From: Mycobacterium simulans
Lineage (GTDB): Bacteria > Actinomycetota > Actinomycetes > Mycobacteriales > Mycobacteriaceae
Length of the DNA: 64,000 bases
Assembly: GCF_900232995.1 (NCBI RefSeq)
Contig: NZ_OCVX01000004.1
Location: 428,401 to 492,400 of the forward strand
Reading direction: 5' to 3'
Every line of letters begins with the position of its first letter. Within the stretch, counting starts at the first letter, position 1. Below, piece after piece: positions 11,735-21,819 of the stretch. A model generated the notes under the pieces. It saw nothing but the letters and a program-made list of their open reading frames with translations, was not told where the DNA came from and did no database searches. Both the position numbers and the translations under genes were made by a program.

Positions 11735-13271
11735 AGCGGGCGGCCGCGAGGAACTCCTCTGCTACGGCAACCACTCTCGCGCGGTCGCGCGGCACCAAGC
11801 CAATCCTGGTCCGCCGATCGAGAATGTCGTCGACATCGAGCGCGCCCTCGTGGCTGACGGCGTATTCGAACTCCGCCCGGGTGACATCGATTCCGTCGGC
11901 GACCGGCTCGGTAGGCCGTTCGCAGGTAGCGGTTCTGATGACGTTTGGGGCCTCGGCCCCGTAACGGGCGACCAGTGACTCCGGCAATCCGCCACTCGGC
12001 CCCGCGGCGGGCCCGGGGTTGGCTGGTGCCCCAATCAGAGGCAGGTTGCGGGTCCGGCAATCAGCGGCGTGCAATTGCCGCAGGCTGATCGCACGATTGA
12101 GGACATCCTCTGCCATGTAACGATATTCGGTCAGCTTGCCACCGACCACGCTGATCACGCCGGATGCCGACTCAAAAACGGCGTGGTCACGCGACACATC
12201 GGCGGTGCGGCCTTCACCGGTATCGATCAACGGCCGCAACCCGGCGTAGGCACCGATTACATCCGAAGTCTGCAGCGCGGTCCCCAACGCTGTGTTCACC
12301 GTGTCGAGAAGGAACGTGATCTCCGCCGAAGACGGCTCTGGCACATCGGGAATCGGGCCGGGAGCGTCTTCGTCAGTCAACCCAAGGTACACCCGACCGA
12401 GCTGCTCGGGCATGGCGAACACAAATCGGTTGACCTCACCCGGAATCGGAATGGTCAGCGCTGCAGTCGGATTGGCGAACGCACTGGCGTCGAAGACGAG
12501 ATGCGTTCCGCGGCTGGGCCGCAACTTCAGCGAGGGGTCGATTTCGCCGCCCCACACTCCCGCCGCGTTGATGACGGCGCGCGCGGAAACATCGAACGAT
12601 TGCCCGGTGCGCTGGTCGGTTAGTCGGACCGACGTTCCGGTGGCCTTGGACGCCGCCACGTGGGTGAGGATCCGCGCGCCGTGTTGCGCCGCGGTGCGCG
12701 CTACCGCGGTGACCAATCGGGCGTCATCGATCAACTGCCCGTCGTAGGCCAGCAACCCACCCCGAAGTCCCTCACGCCGTACGGTCGGCGTCATCTCCAC
12801 GACGCGCTGTGTGGAGATCGTTCGCGACCGGGGCAGCGTCGAGGACGGTGTACCCGCCAGCATCCGCAGCGCGTCGCCGGCCAGAAGCCCGGCGCGAACC
12901 AGCGTGCGCTTAGCGAAATTCATTGACGGCAACAACGGAACCAGCTGCGGCATCGCATGAACAAGATGAGGAGCGTTGCGCGTCATCAGGATTCCGCGTT
13001 CGATGGCGCTGCGCCGGGCGATGCCCACATTGCCGGTCGCGAGATACCGCAGACCGCCGTGCACCAGCTTCGAACTCCAGCGGCTGGTGCCAAACGCCAG
13101 ATCGTGCTTTTCCACCAGGGCCACCCGAAGGCCGCGGGACGCGGCGTCCAGGGCGATGCCAACGCCGGTGATGCCGCCGCCGATGACGATGACGTCGAGT
13201 GGTTCGCCGTCGGCGAGAGCCGCGAGGTCGGCGGTCCGGCGCGCAGCATTGAGAGCGGTCGAGTTGGTCAT
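11733..13271 (-). CDS. glpD1: aerobic glycerol-3-phosphate dehydrogenase
   Basis: GlpD oxidises glycerol-3-phosphate to DHAP, passing electrons through FAD to the quinone pool at the inner membrane. The Rossmann FAD motif VIVIGGGITGVGIALDAASR is near residue 28. GTSRWSSKLVHGGLRYL follows, as typical of the DAO/GlpD family. The C-terminal GlpD domain is present (EFEYAVSHEGALDVDDILDRR). The ATG at 13271 (MTNSTALN) gives 512 residues; an open frame continues upstream but is probably untranslated because it overlaps the TetR gene. Start and TetR stop overlap by one base, so the two genes are likely one operon. Confidence 0.93.
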   Translation of the reverse strand: MTNSTALNAARRTADLAALADGEPLDVIVIGGGITGVGIALDAASRGLRVALVEKHDLAFGTSRWSSKLVHGGLRYLATGNVGIARRSAIERGILMTRNAPHLVHAMPQLVPLLPSMNFAKRTLVRAGLLAGDALRMLAGTPSSTLPRSRTISTQRVVEMTPTVRREGLRGGLLAYDGQLIDDARLVTAVARTAAQHGARILTHVAASKATGTSVRLTDQRTGQSFDVSARAVINAAGVWGGEIDPSLKLRPSRGTHLVFDASAFANPTAALTIPIPGEVNRFVFAMPEQLGRVYLGLTDEDAPGPIPDVPEPSSAEITFLLDTVNTALGTALQTSDVIGAYAGLRPLIDTGEGRTADVSRDHAVFESASGVISVVGGKLTEYRYMAEDVLNRAISLRQLHAADCRTRNLPLIGAPANPGPAAGPSGGLPESLVARYGAEAPNVIRTATCERPTEPVADGIDVTRAEFEYAVSHEGALDVDDILDRRTRIGLVPRDRARVVAVAEEFLAAAR

Positions 13272-13840
13272 CAGGACAAGTATCCGTTCAGTGCGTAGGC
13301 GAGTTCGGTGGTCAGTGCATCGCGATCGAGGATCGGCCGGATGATTTGTGCGGACTGAATCGCCGACTGGGTGATCAGCAGCACCATCGCGGCCAGCTGC
13401 CATGGGTCGCCGGGGCGGACACTGCCTTCGCGCTGCGCTTCTGACAGCCAGTTGGCAACCGTCTCGATCAGAATCCGCTGGCTGCGGCCGAGGCGTTCGG
13501 TGATATAGACCATCACCATCTCCGAGCGCAGGATCGATACGACCACTTCGTCGTCCAGCAGGCTGGTGGCCACCGTGGCGATCCGTTCGCCCAGCGCCCC
13601 CCGGCCCTCGCCGTGCCGTGGCACCGCGCGCAACGTCCGAGGGGCGTGGAGGGTCAGCAGATCCGCCACAATCGACTGAGTATCCGGCCAGCGGCGATAC
13701 ACGGTCGGCCGGCTCACACCCGCACGGCGTGCAATCTCGGCGAGGGTCACCCGGTCCACACCGAAATCGATCACGCAGGTCTCCGCGGCACGCAGTATCC
13801 GGTTCCCGATGTCCGCAGGCTCATTACTGATTGACACCAT
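13271..13840 (-). CDS. TetR-family transcriptional regulator of the glycerolipid locus
   Basis: A 189-residue TetR protein, resembling Rv2250c, with the helix-turn-helix VTLAEIARRAGVSRPTVYRR at about residues 30-50 and a ligand-binding C-terminal domain. I choose the ATG at 13840 (MVSISNEPADI), not the more distal starts, because residues upstream show no family similarity. The gene is one base overlapped with glpD1 downstream and is divergent from the AGPS-like gene, whose start codon is only 17 bases away. It probably represses both directions through that spacer. Confidence 0.88.
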   Translation of the reverse strand: MVSISNEPADIGNRILRAAETCVIDFGVDRVTLAEIARRAGVSRPTVYRRWPDTQSIVADLLTLHAPRTLRAVPRHGEGRGALGERIATVATSLLDDEVVVSILRSEMVMVYITERLGRSQRILIETVANWLSEAQREGSVRPGDPWQLAAMVLLITQSAIQSAQIIRPILDRDALTTELAYALNGYLS

Positions 13841-13859
13841 GTGTAATACTGTAACGCAT
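13839..13859. promoter_or_regulatory. candidate TetR operator covering both divergent starts
   Basis: ATGTGTAA-TACTG-TAACGCAT is an imperfect inverted repeat (6 of 8 positions pair) that spans the whole 17-base gap and both start codons. With so little room, one or both transcripts may be leaderless, or promoters may lie inside the opposite gene. Assignment as the operator is inference from position. Confidence 0.4.
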
Positions 13860-15477
13860 GACGCATCTCGAGGAACTCCTTCCGCCGATGAAATGGAACG
13901 CGTGGGGAGATCCCGCCGCCGCCAAACCGCTTTCCGATGGCATCCGATCTTTACTGAAACAGGTTGTGGGCCTGGACGATTCGGATGAGGTCGAACTCGA
14001 ACCCGACCAGGTTCGGTTGCGCCCGTCGGCTTTGTCGCAGGCGGATCACGATGCACTGGCCGAGATCGTCGGCGCGGAGTATGTCCGTACTGCCGACCGC
14101 GATCGGCTGCTACACGCCGGCGGCAAGTCCACGCCCGACATGCTGCGGCGGAAGGACCGAGGCGTCCAGGATGCTCCCGATGCGGTGTTGCTGCCCGGCG
14201 GCCCCAGCGGCGAGGACACCGTCGCCGCGATCCTGCGCTACTGCTCCGAACACGGCATTGCCATCGTGCCTTTCGGGGGTGGCACCAACGTCACCGGTGG
14301 GCTCGATCCCACACGCGGTCAGTTCAGCGCTGTGGTCTCACTGGATTTGCGGCGCTTCAACCAACTGCACTCCCTCGACGAGGTGTCCGGCATCGCCGAA
14401 TTGGGCGCCGGTGTCACCGGCCCGGAGGCCGAACGCCTTCTCAGCGAGCACGGCTTCTCGCTCGGGCACTTCCCGCAGAGCTTCGAGTACGCCACGATTG
14501 GTGGTTTCGCGGCCACCCGGTCGTCGGGCCAGGACTCGGCAGGCTACGGCCGGTTCAACGACATGATTCTCGGTCTACGCATGATCACCCCGGTGGGCAT
14601 CTGGGATCTCGGTCGGGTTGCGGCGTCGGCGGCCGGACCGGACTTGCGCCAGGTGGCGATCGGCTCGGAAGGCACCCTCGGCGTCATCACCAAGGTGCGG
14701 CTGCGGGTGCATCGGGTACCCGAAACGACTCGCTATGAGGCATGGTCGTTCCCGGACTTCGCCACCGGGGTCGCGGCTCTGCGCGCCATCACCCAGACCG
14801 GCACCGGACCCACCGTCGTGCGACTATCCGACGAAGCCGAGACCGGAGTCAACCTCGCGACCCACGAAACGATCGGCGAAAATCAGTCCACCGGAGGCTG
14901 TTTGGGGCTGACCCTGTTCGAGGGCACCAAGGAGCACACCGAAAGCAGGCACGCCGAGACGCGCGCGCTGCTGGAAGCCCACGGCGGCAAGTCGTTGGGC
15001 GAAGGCCCAGCCCAGACCTGGGAGCACGGCAGATTCAGCGCACCCTACCTGCGTGACTCGCTGTTGGCCGCGGGTGCGCTCTGCGAGACCCTGGAGACGG
15101 CCACCGACTGGTCCAACATTCCGACGCTGAAAGCCGCTGTGACCGAAGCACTTACCAGCTCGCTGGCCGAATCGGGCACACCGGCGCTGGTGATGTGTCA
15201 CGTCTCGCACGTCTATCCCACCGGCGCGTCGTTGTACTTCACTGTGGTCGCCGGGCAACGCGGCAATCCGATCGAACAGTGGTTTGCCGCTAAGAAAGCC
15301 GCCTCCGACGCGATCATGGCCAACGGCGGCACCATTACCCACCACCACGCGGTCGGTTCCGACCACCGGCCCTGGATGCGCGACGAGGTGGGCGATCTGG
15401 GCGTGCAGCTGTTGCGTGCCGTCAAGGCAACCTTGGACCCGGCCGGAATTCTCAATCCCGGCAAGCTGATTCCGTGA
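13858..15477 (+). CDS. FAD-dependent oxidoreductase, alkyl-DHAP synthase-like
   Basis: This 539-residue flavoprotein corresponds to Rv2251. The PCMH-type FAD-binding motif PFGGGTNVTGGLDP is at about residue 140, with the usual AELGAGVTGPEAERLL and GGFAATRSSGQDSAGYGRF following, and an FAD-oxidase C-terminal domain ending LDPAGILNPGKLIP. The closest characterised relatives by architecture are alkylglycerone-phosphate synthases, which replace the acyl group of acyl-DHAP with a fatty alcohol. Whether this one makes ether lipids is unknown. Together with glpD1 and the diacylglycerol-kinase-like gene it suggests a DHAP/glycerolipid pathway. Its stop overlaps the next gene's start. Confidence 0.85.
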   Translation: MTHLEELLPPMKWNAWGDPAAAKPLSDGIRSLLKQVVGLDDSDEVELEPDQVRLRPSALSQADHDALAEIVGAEYVRTADRDRLLHAGGKSTPDMLRRKDRGVQDAPDAVLLPGGPSGEDTVAAILRYCSEHGIAIVPFGGGTNVTGGLDPTRGQFSAVVSLDLRRFNQLHSLDEVSGIAELGAGVTGPEAERLLSEHGFSLGHFPQSFEYATIGGFAATRSSGQDSAGYGRFNDMILGLRMITPVGIWDLGRVAASAAGPDLRQVAIGSEGTLGVITKVRLRVHRVPETTRYEAWSFPDFATGVAALRAITQTGTGPTVVRLSDEAETGVNLATHETIGENQSTGGCLGLTLFEGTKEHTESRHAETRALLEAHGGKSLGEGPAQTWEHGRFSAPYLRDSLLAAGALCETLETATDWSNIPTLKAAVTEALTSSLAESGTPALVMCHVSHVYPTGASLYFTVVAGQRGNPIEQWFAAKKAASDAIMANGGTITHHHAVGSDHRPWMRDEVGDLGVQLLRAVKATLDPAGILNPGKLIP

Positions 15478-16415
15478 CCGCAGAAAGCACCATCACCGGG
15501 CAACTGCGTCGGCGTGAGATCGCTAAAGTGACCGCGCTGACCAATCCCCTCTCGGGACATGGCACCGCGGTAGGCGCGGCGCAGCACGCGATCGCCCGGT
15601 TGAAGCATCGCGGTGTGGAGGTCGTCGAAATCGTCGGCGAGGACCCGGAAGACGCGCGCTATCTCGTCGCCGCAGCGCTCGAGAAGGGCACCGACGCGGT
15701 CGTCGTCACAGGCGGCGACGGCGTGATTTCCAATGCCCTGCAGGTGTTGGCGGGCACGGACGTCCCGCTGGGAATCATCCCGGCGGGTACCGGTAACGAT
15801 CATGCCCGTGAATTCGGTATTCCCACAAAGGATCCCGAGGCCGCCGCGGACATCGTCATCGACGGGTGGACGGAAACCATTGACCTGGGCCGAATTCGCG
15901 ACGGCAAGGGCGTGAACAAGTGGTTCGGAACCGTCGCGGCAGCCGGATTCGATTCTCTGGTGACCGATCGCGCCAACCGGATGAGCTGGCCGCATGGTCG
16001 GCTGCGCTACTACATCGCGATGCTTGCCGAGCTGTCGCAGCTGCGGCTGTTGCCGTTTCGGATGGTGCTCGACGGAACCACGGAGATCGACTCCGATCTC
16101 ACGCTTGTCGCCTTGGGCAATACCCGCAGCTATGGCGGCGGGCTATTGATCTGCCCCAACGCCGATCACTCGGACGGCCTGCTCGACATCACCATGGCCC
16201 AATCGGATTCCCGTACCAAGCTGCTCCGCCTGTTCCCGACCATTTTCAAAGGCTCACATGTCGAGCTGGACGAGGTGAGCACGGCACGGGCCAAGACAAT
16301 CCACGTCGAGTGCCCCGGTATCAACGTCTATGCGGACGGCGACTTCGCCTGCCTACTACCCGCCGAGATCTCCGCGGTGCCGGCCGCGCTGCAGATTCTG
16401 CGACCCAACCGGTAG
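15474..16415 (+). CDS. diacylglycerol kinase family lipid kinase (Rv2252-like)
   Basis: A 313-residue DAGKc-domain kinase that should phosphorylate diacylglycerol or a related lipid; its M. tuberculosis homologue Rv2252 has been linked to phosphatidic acid and PIM metabolism. The nucleotide-binding GGDG is in VVTGGDGVISNALQ (about residue 80) and the substrate region GIIPAGTGNDHARE follows. GTG start overlaps the upstream stop by four bases, implying coupling. The final 15 codons occur again, diverged, about 250 bases downstream. Confidence 0.9.
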   Translation: MTAESTITGQLRRREIAKVTALTNPLSGHGTAVGAAQHAIARLKHRGVEVVEIVGEDPEDARYLVAAALEKGTDAVVVTGGDGVISNALQVLAGTDVPLGIIPAGTGNDHAREFGIPTKDPEAAADIVIDGWTETIDLGRIRDGKGVNKWFGTVAAAGFDSLVTDRANRMSWPHGRLRYYIAMLAELSQLRLLPFRMVLDGTTEIDSDLTLVALGNTRSYGGGLLICPNADHSDGLLDITMAQSDSRTKLLRLFPTIFKGSHVELDEVSTARAKTIHVECPGINVYADGDFACLLPAEISAVPAALQILRPNR

Positions 16416-16556
16416 TCGGCGGACCCAAGCCTGCGTGGCCAGGGGCCGGAGGAGCCGGCGGCTCCGGTGTTACCAATGGATCCGGTGGCTGGCGGGTCCG
16501 GTGAGTCCGGCGGCACGCTGTACGGCACCTCCGGCGCGGCCGGCCCGCATGGCTGA
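16416..16556 (+). pseudogene. PGRS-type C-terminal relic
   Basis: This stretch encodes Gly-rich PGRS-like peptides in two different frames: GAGGSGVTNGSGGW, then a frame change, then SGGTLYGTSGAAGPHG ending at the TGA at 16554-16556. That is how a PE_PGRS C-terminus looks after frameshifts. No PE domain precedes it. It lies between the dagK gene and a second copy of the dagK tail. Confidence 0.6.
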
Positions 16557-16616
16557 CATAGGTGCAGACCGACCGCACTGCCGCACTGGTCAGGTGGCAC
16601 CAGCAAACATGACGTG

Positions 16617-16673
16617 CTGTTCGCCGAGATCTCCGCGGCCTCGGCCGCGCTGCAGGTGCTGCGTCCCTGCTAG
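16617..16673 (+). pseudogene. duplicated 3' end of the diacylglycerol-kinase-like gene
   Basis: The fragment translates [18 protein letters not shown]-stop, paralleling LLPAEISAVPAALQILRPNR-stop at the end of the intact gene. The core GCCGAGATCTCCGCGG is identical in both (16362 and 16623). It is a relic without start or kinase domain. The PGRS relic lies between the two copies, which suggests recombination at this spot. Confidence 0.75.
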
Positions 16674-16798
16674 CAACGCGCTATACGCACGACTGTGCAA
16701 TTCGCAAAGCTGCGTTGGCAATGTTGTGCACTGTGACGGTGCGCCGGCACGACGCGGGCCGGATCGTTAGCAGGACAGCAGGTTGTTGGAGGCGCGAC

Positions 16799-18096
<1,298 letters not shown>

Positions 18097-18467
18097 AGCG
18101 GCTGCAGGCAAGTCGTTCACCGTGTCGTCGCGTCGCGCACCATTACCAAGCACAGCTACGCCGTGCGGGCCGGGTGCATTGACCGCTAATCATCAAATTT
18201 GCTTGTGCCAGCATGGCTTTGATTCGCTAATGCTCGGTTAACCGCCTCGGCCAGCTGGTCTGATACCGCCGCTGGCGAGACAGCGCCCCTCGCATTGGCG
18301 CAAGGCCGCAATTCGACAACAACCGACCCCGCGCGGGGGTTTTCCGGCACCACGCGGGTTCTCTTCACCACGTTGTCGGGCTAGCGGGCGGCCGGTGCAG
18401 GCCGAATGTGTAACAACCCGATCGCTGAACGCGACATCTTGGCAGACGCGCTCGCGAGGGAGGATGA
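18097..18467. other. intergenic stretch after PE_PGRS
   Basis: I see no convincing gene in these 371 bases; short frames on both strands lack family resemblance. The only structure noted is the GC palindrome followed by TTTT at 18327-18343. Confidence 0.6.
18327..18343 (+). terminator. possible intrinsic terminator
   Basis: CCCCGCGCGGGG is a perfect 12-base palindrome followed by GTTTT on the plus strand. The loop would be very small and the T tract is short, so activity is uncertain. Confidence 0.35.
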
Positions 18468-18980
18468 ATGTCCGGACTTCGCAAGACCGCGCTCGTCGCC
18501 TTGGCGGCTGCGTCGCTGGGAGGCTTGCTAGCTCCTGCAGCGTTCGCCGGTGAGGTTGCGTCGTGAAACGGGCAGTACATTCTGACGCTGTCCGCCAACG
18601 CGAAGACAGGCACCAGCATGGCGGCCAGTCAGCCAGAATATGCCCACCGGACCAGCGTCTCCATCAGCTCGAGCTGCTCAGCGAGCAGCTGTGTCGCCAC
18701 AGTGAATGACCCTCCCCCGCGCAAGAATGAATCCATGCCGCGGACAATCGAATTCACCTGGAATGGGTCTCAGTGGATACGTGAGATGAGCTGGAACTGG
18801 GACTGCCTACTACCCGACGGCACCATCGAATACGACCCGGCGAAATCGATAACGGTCTACACGCCAGGCGATCACGGAATCCTCACCGGCGTCTTCCATA
18901 CCGATATTGCGAGCGGCGCGTGCACGGGCAACGTCGATATGCCGGTGTCGGCAAAGCCGGTCTCAGTGCCGGTTAACTAG
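18468..18980 (+). pseudogene. secreted protein gene (Rv2253-like) with premature TGA
   Basis: An ATG at 18468 preceded by GAGGGAGG opens a good Sec signal peptide (MSGLRKTALVALAAASLGG..LAPAAFAG). The frame then meets TGA at 18564-18566, exactly where NGQYILTLSANAKTG continues in the same frame to the TAG at 18978-18980. The family has SWNGQY here in my recollection, so TGG (Trp) seems to have become TGA. The mature domain is otherwise undamaged, about 138 residues, with four cysteines (SSSCSASSC, WDCLL, SGACTG). Function is unknown. Unless TGA is read through, no full-length exported protein is made. Confidence 0.8.
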
Positions 18981-18983
18981 CCA

Positions 18984-19073
18984 ATGGTGGTGCCCCGCTG
19001 CGCCCTACGTCCTGTGGTGTCGACCCGCTGCGCCCGGCGTCCCGTGGTGTCGACCCGCTGCGCCCGGCTACGC
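18984..19073. repeat. 30-bp minisatellite, three copies
   Basis: A unit of 30 bases beginning GTGGTGTCGACCCGCTGCGC occurs at 19014 and 19044, with a diverged copy before it at about 18984. It directly follows the stop of the Rv2253-like pseudogene. Confidence 0.85.
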
Positions 19074-19155
19074 CGCGCTTGCGATCGCCACTGCCGCGCT
19101 TGCGATCGCCACTGCCGCGCTTGCGATCGCCACTGCCGCGCTTGCGATCACCACT
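19072..19155. repeat. 21-bp minisatellite, four copies
   Basis: GCCGCGCTTGCGATCGCCACT is repeated head to tail at 19072, 19093, 19114 and 19135; only the last copy differs by one base (GATCACCACT). There are no spacers, so it is a VNTR-type array and not a CRISPR. Confidence 0.95.
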
Positions 19156-19666
19156 AGCCCACGCCCCGGCTGAGCCAGGTCACTTCACCGGCATCGCCGC
19201 CGTCGCGGTACACCTCGAGCGCCTCGTCCCACGCCGTTCCCAGCACCGAATCCAGTTCGGCGGCCAACGTGTCGGCGCCCTGCGCCATCATCGCCCGCAG
19301 CCGCATCTCCCCCACCATGATGTCGCCGTTGGCGCTCATCGCACCGCTCCACAGTCCGAGTTGCGGGGTGTGGCTAAATCGCTGGCCGTCGACTCCGGGG
19401 CTGGGATCCTCGGTGACTTCGAACCGCAGCACCGACCAGGAGCGCAACGCGTTGGCCAGTCGCGCCCCGGTGCCCACCGGTCCGACCCAGTTGGTGACCG
19501 CGCGCAACTGGCCGGGCATGGCCGGCTGCGGCGTCCAGACCAGGTTCGCCTTGGCCTGCAGGGTCGACGACAACGCCCACTCGACATGCGGACACACCGC
19601 CGCGGGCGAGGCATGGACGTACACCACACCGGCCGTCACGTCGGCGAATTGATTCGACGCACGCAT
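19154..19666 (-). CDS. DUF3145 family protein (Rv2256c-like)
   Basis: The 170-residue protein is a near-perfect representative of actinobacterial DUF3145, with landmarks VYVHASPAAVCPHVEWAL and WSGAMSANGDIMVGEMRLR. The ATG at 19666 (MRASNQFADV) is chosen because AGGAG lies eight bases upstream; the frame could be extended 13 codons further. There is no signal peptide or membrane segment, so it is probably cytosolic. Function is not established. Its 3' end touches the 21-bp minisatellite. Confidence 0.88.
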   Translation of the reverse strand: MRASNQFADVTAGVVYVHASPAAVCPHVEWALSSTLQAKANLVWTPQPAMPGQLRAVTNWVGPVGTGARLANALRSWSVLRFEVTEDPSPGVDGQRFSHTPQLGLWSGAMSANGDIMVGEMRLRAMMAQGADTLAAELDSVLGTAWDEALEVYRDGGDAGEVTWLSRGVG

Positions 19667-19813
19667 CTGTTGCTCCTTCGGTTCCACGAGGGACGTCTTC
19701 CCCAACGACCTGGTGAACCCGACAAAGCAGGATGCTTGCTGATATTTGTGTGTCTTGCGTGTCTATTGTGCCTTGTGAGGCCCCTGTTGCGCTAGTGTGC
19801 AGTTTCTCAAATA

Positions 19814-20644
19814 TCAGTCGGCCAGCACGCGGTCGCTGAGCGCCGGCCAAAGATCGAGCGCCCAGTCTCCAAAATCGCGGTCCGTGAGCACCACCAGCGC
19901 CAGGTCGGCCTCAGGATCTGCCCAGATAAAGCCGCCCGATTGGCCGAAATGGCCGTACGTCCGCGCCGAGTTGCGCGCGCCCGTCCAGTGCGGCGACTTC
20001 GAATCCCTGATCTCAAAGCCCAGCCCCCAGTCGTTGGGCCGCTGGACGCCGTAGCCGGGCAACACACCATCCAGACCCGGAAACTGCACCGCGGTGGCTT
20101 CGGCGTGCATCTGCGCCGAGACCGTCGACGGACGCAGCAGGTCACCCGCAAACGCCGCTAAGTCGGCAATCGTCGAGGTGGCCCCGAACCCGGCGGCTGC
20201 GGCACCGCCATCGAGCTGGGTTGTTGCCATGCCCAGTGGCTCGCACACCGCCTCGGCGAAATACCGGCCGAACTCGATTCCCGACTCCCGCTGCACGCTT
20301 TCGGCCAGCACTGCAAAACCAAAATTGGAATACATCCGTCGGGTGCCGGGCCGAGCCAGCGTCTGATTGGAGTGCATCGCCAGACCCGAGGTATGTGCCA
20401 GCAGGTGGCGAACCGTGGAGCCGGGCGGGCCGGCCGGGGTGTCGAGGTCGACGACCCCCTCCTCGACGGCGATCTGCGCGGCGCGGGCCACCAGGGGCTT
20501 GGTCACCGACGCCAAGACAAACACCCGCGCGGTGTCGCCATGGGTGGCGAGCACTCCGGCGGGTCCGACCACCGCGGCGGCGGCATTGGCCACCGGCCAA
20601 TCGGCGAGGGGGTCCAGCGCGGCTAAGGCGCTCGAAGCGGGCAC
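19814..20644 (-). CDS. serine hydrolase of the beta-lactamase/class C PBP type
   Basis: The 276-residue protein, Rv2257c-like, has the serine beta-lactamase-fold signatures: SVTK (SxxK nucleophile, about residue 46), YSN (about residue 107) and a C-terminal HFGQSGG in place of KTG. These proteins are usually esterases or peptidases rather than beta-lactamases. No signal peptide is evident. It overlaps the stop of the upstream methyltransferase gene by one base, so the two are probably co-transcribed. Confidence 0.85.
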   Translation of the reverse strand: MPASSALAALDPLADWPVANAAAAVVGPAGVLATHGDTARVFVLASVTKPLVARAAQIAVEEGVVDLDTPAGPPGSTVRHLLAHTSGLAMHSNQTLARPGTRRMYSNFGFAVLAESVQRESGIEFGRYFAEAVCEPLGMATTQLDGGAAAAGFGATSTIADLAAFAGDLLRPSTVSAQMHAEATAVQFPGLDGVLPGYGVQRPNDWGLGFEIRDSKSPHWTGARNSARTYGHFGQSGGFIWADPEADLALVVLTDRDFGDWALDLWPALSDRVLAD

Positions 20645-21702
20645 TATTTGGTGGCGATGTAGTAGTTGTTGATCGGGTCAGACTCGATCTCTGCTACCCG
20701 CACGTCGGCAAACCCGGCAGCGGCGAGCATCGAGGTGGCCAGCTGCCATCCCCACGCCGTACCGAGTCCGGCCCCGCCCAGCGCCAGCGACACCGTCATG
20801 CAATGCATCAACGAGGTCGTGTAGAGGTAGGTGCTCATCGGGACCCCGATGTTTTCCTCGAGTCGGCTCGACGCCTTGATGTCGGCCATCAGCAGGACAC
20901 CACCGGGCCGAAGTGCGCGGTAGATGTTTGCCAGCACCTGCGCCGGTTGCGCTTGATCGTGGATGGCGTCGAACACGGTGATGACGTCGTACGCCGCGGC
21001 CTTGTCTAGTTGAGCCAGATTGTGACTTTCGAAGCTGGCGTTGGTCAGGCCGAGGCGATTCGCCTCCGCAATGCCCGCAGCGATCGCCTCGTCGGAGAAG
21101 TCGATCCCGGTAAACCGGCTCGCCGGAAACGCCCGCGCCAGCACGTTGATCGCATGGCCGCTGCCGCAGCCGAAATCGGCGACGTCCGCGCCGCTACGTA
21201 GGCGCCCCGGGAGTCCGTCGACCAACGGCAACACGACGTCGACGAGCGAGGCGTCGAAGACCGCGCCGCTTTGCTCGGCCATCAGCTTGTGGAAGCGGGG
21301 ATATTCGCTGTAGTGCAGCCCGCCGCCCGTTCGGAAACAGTCGATGATTTTCTGTTCGACATTGCCGAGCAACGGGAGAAACTGGGCCACCACGGCGAGA
21401 TTGTCCGGCCCGGCCGCGCGGGTCAGCACGGCCGCTCGGTGGTCAGGCAGCGAGTAGGTGGCGGTATCGGCGTCGTAGTCGACGATCTGCCCGGTGGTCA
21501 TGCCGCCCAACCACTCCCGGACATACCGCTCGTTGAGCCCCGCGGCCTCGGCGATCCGGCCGCTGGTGGAAGGTGGCAGCCCAGCCATCGTGTCCAGCAG
21601 CCCGGTCTGATGTCCCACGCTCACCAGAATCGCCAGGCTGGCGCTGTCGATGGCCGCAACCATCCGTTCGCTGAATTCTTCAGTGGTCTCGGTTGCCGTC
21701 AC
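20644..21702 (-). CDS. SAM-dependent methyltransferase with N-terminal winged helix (Rv2258c-like)
   Basis: The protein has 352 residues. The N-terminal part (about 1-110) is a winged-helix dimerisation domain like those in O-methyltransferases ([20 protein letters not shown]). The class I methyltransferase core follows with [20 protein letters not shown] at about residue 178 and an acidic SAM-ribose contact in GIDFSDE. A Rv2258c structure shows this arrangement. The substrate is unknown. It is the promoter-proximal gene of a two-gene minus-strand unit. Confidence 0.88.
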   Translation of the reverse strand: MTATETTEEFSERMVAAIDSASLAILVSVGHQTGLLDTMAGLPPSTSGRIAEAAGLNERYVREWLGGMTTGQIVDYDADTATYSLPDHRAAVLTRAAGPDNLAVVAQFLPLLGNVEQKIIDCFRTGGGLHYSEYPRFHKLMAEQSGAVFDASLVDVVLPLVDGLPGRLRSGADVADFGCGSGHAINVLARAFPASRFTGIDFSDEAIAAGIAEANRLGLTNASFESHNLAQLDKAAAYDVITVFDAIHDQAQPAQVLANIYRALRPGGVLLMADIKASSRLEENIGVPMSTYLYTTSLMHCMTVSLALGGAGLGTAWGWQLATSMLAAAGFADVRVAEIESDPINNYYIATK

Positions 21703-21819
21703 GCTTGGACTCTATCCGTCGAGCCTGCGTTCACTGCCACCCTTTCATCCGGATGGGCACTCTCAGCGCAGGATCGGCGCCGCCGACGAAGGCTCGACGC
21801 CAAACAGTAGGTTGGACCC

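Noticed and set aside
19072-19155. CRISPR-like direct repeats
   Set aside because: Units are contiguous with no spacers and there are no cas genes; it is a minisatellite.
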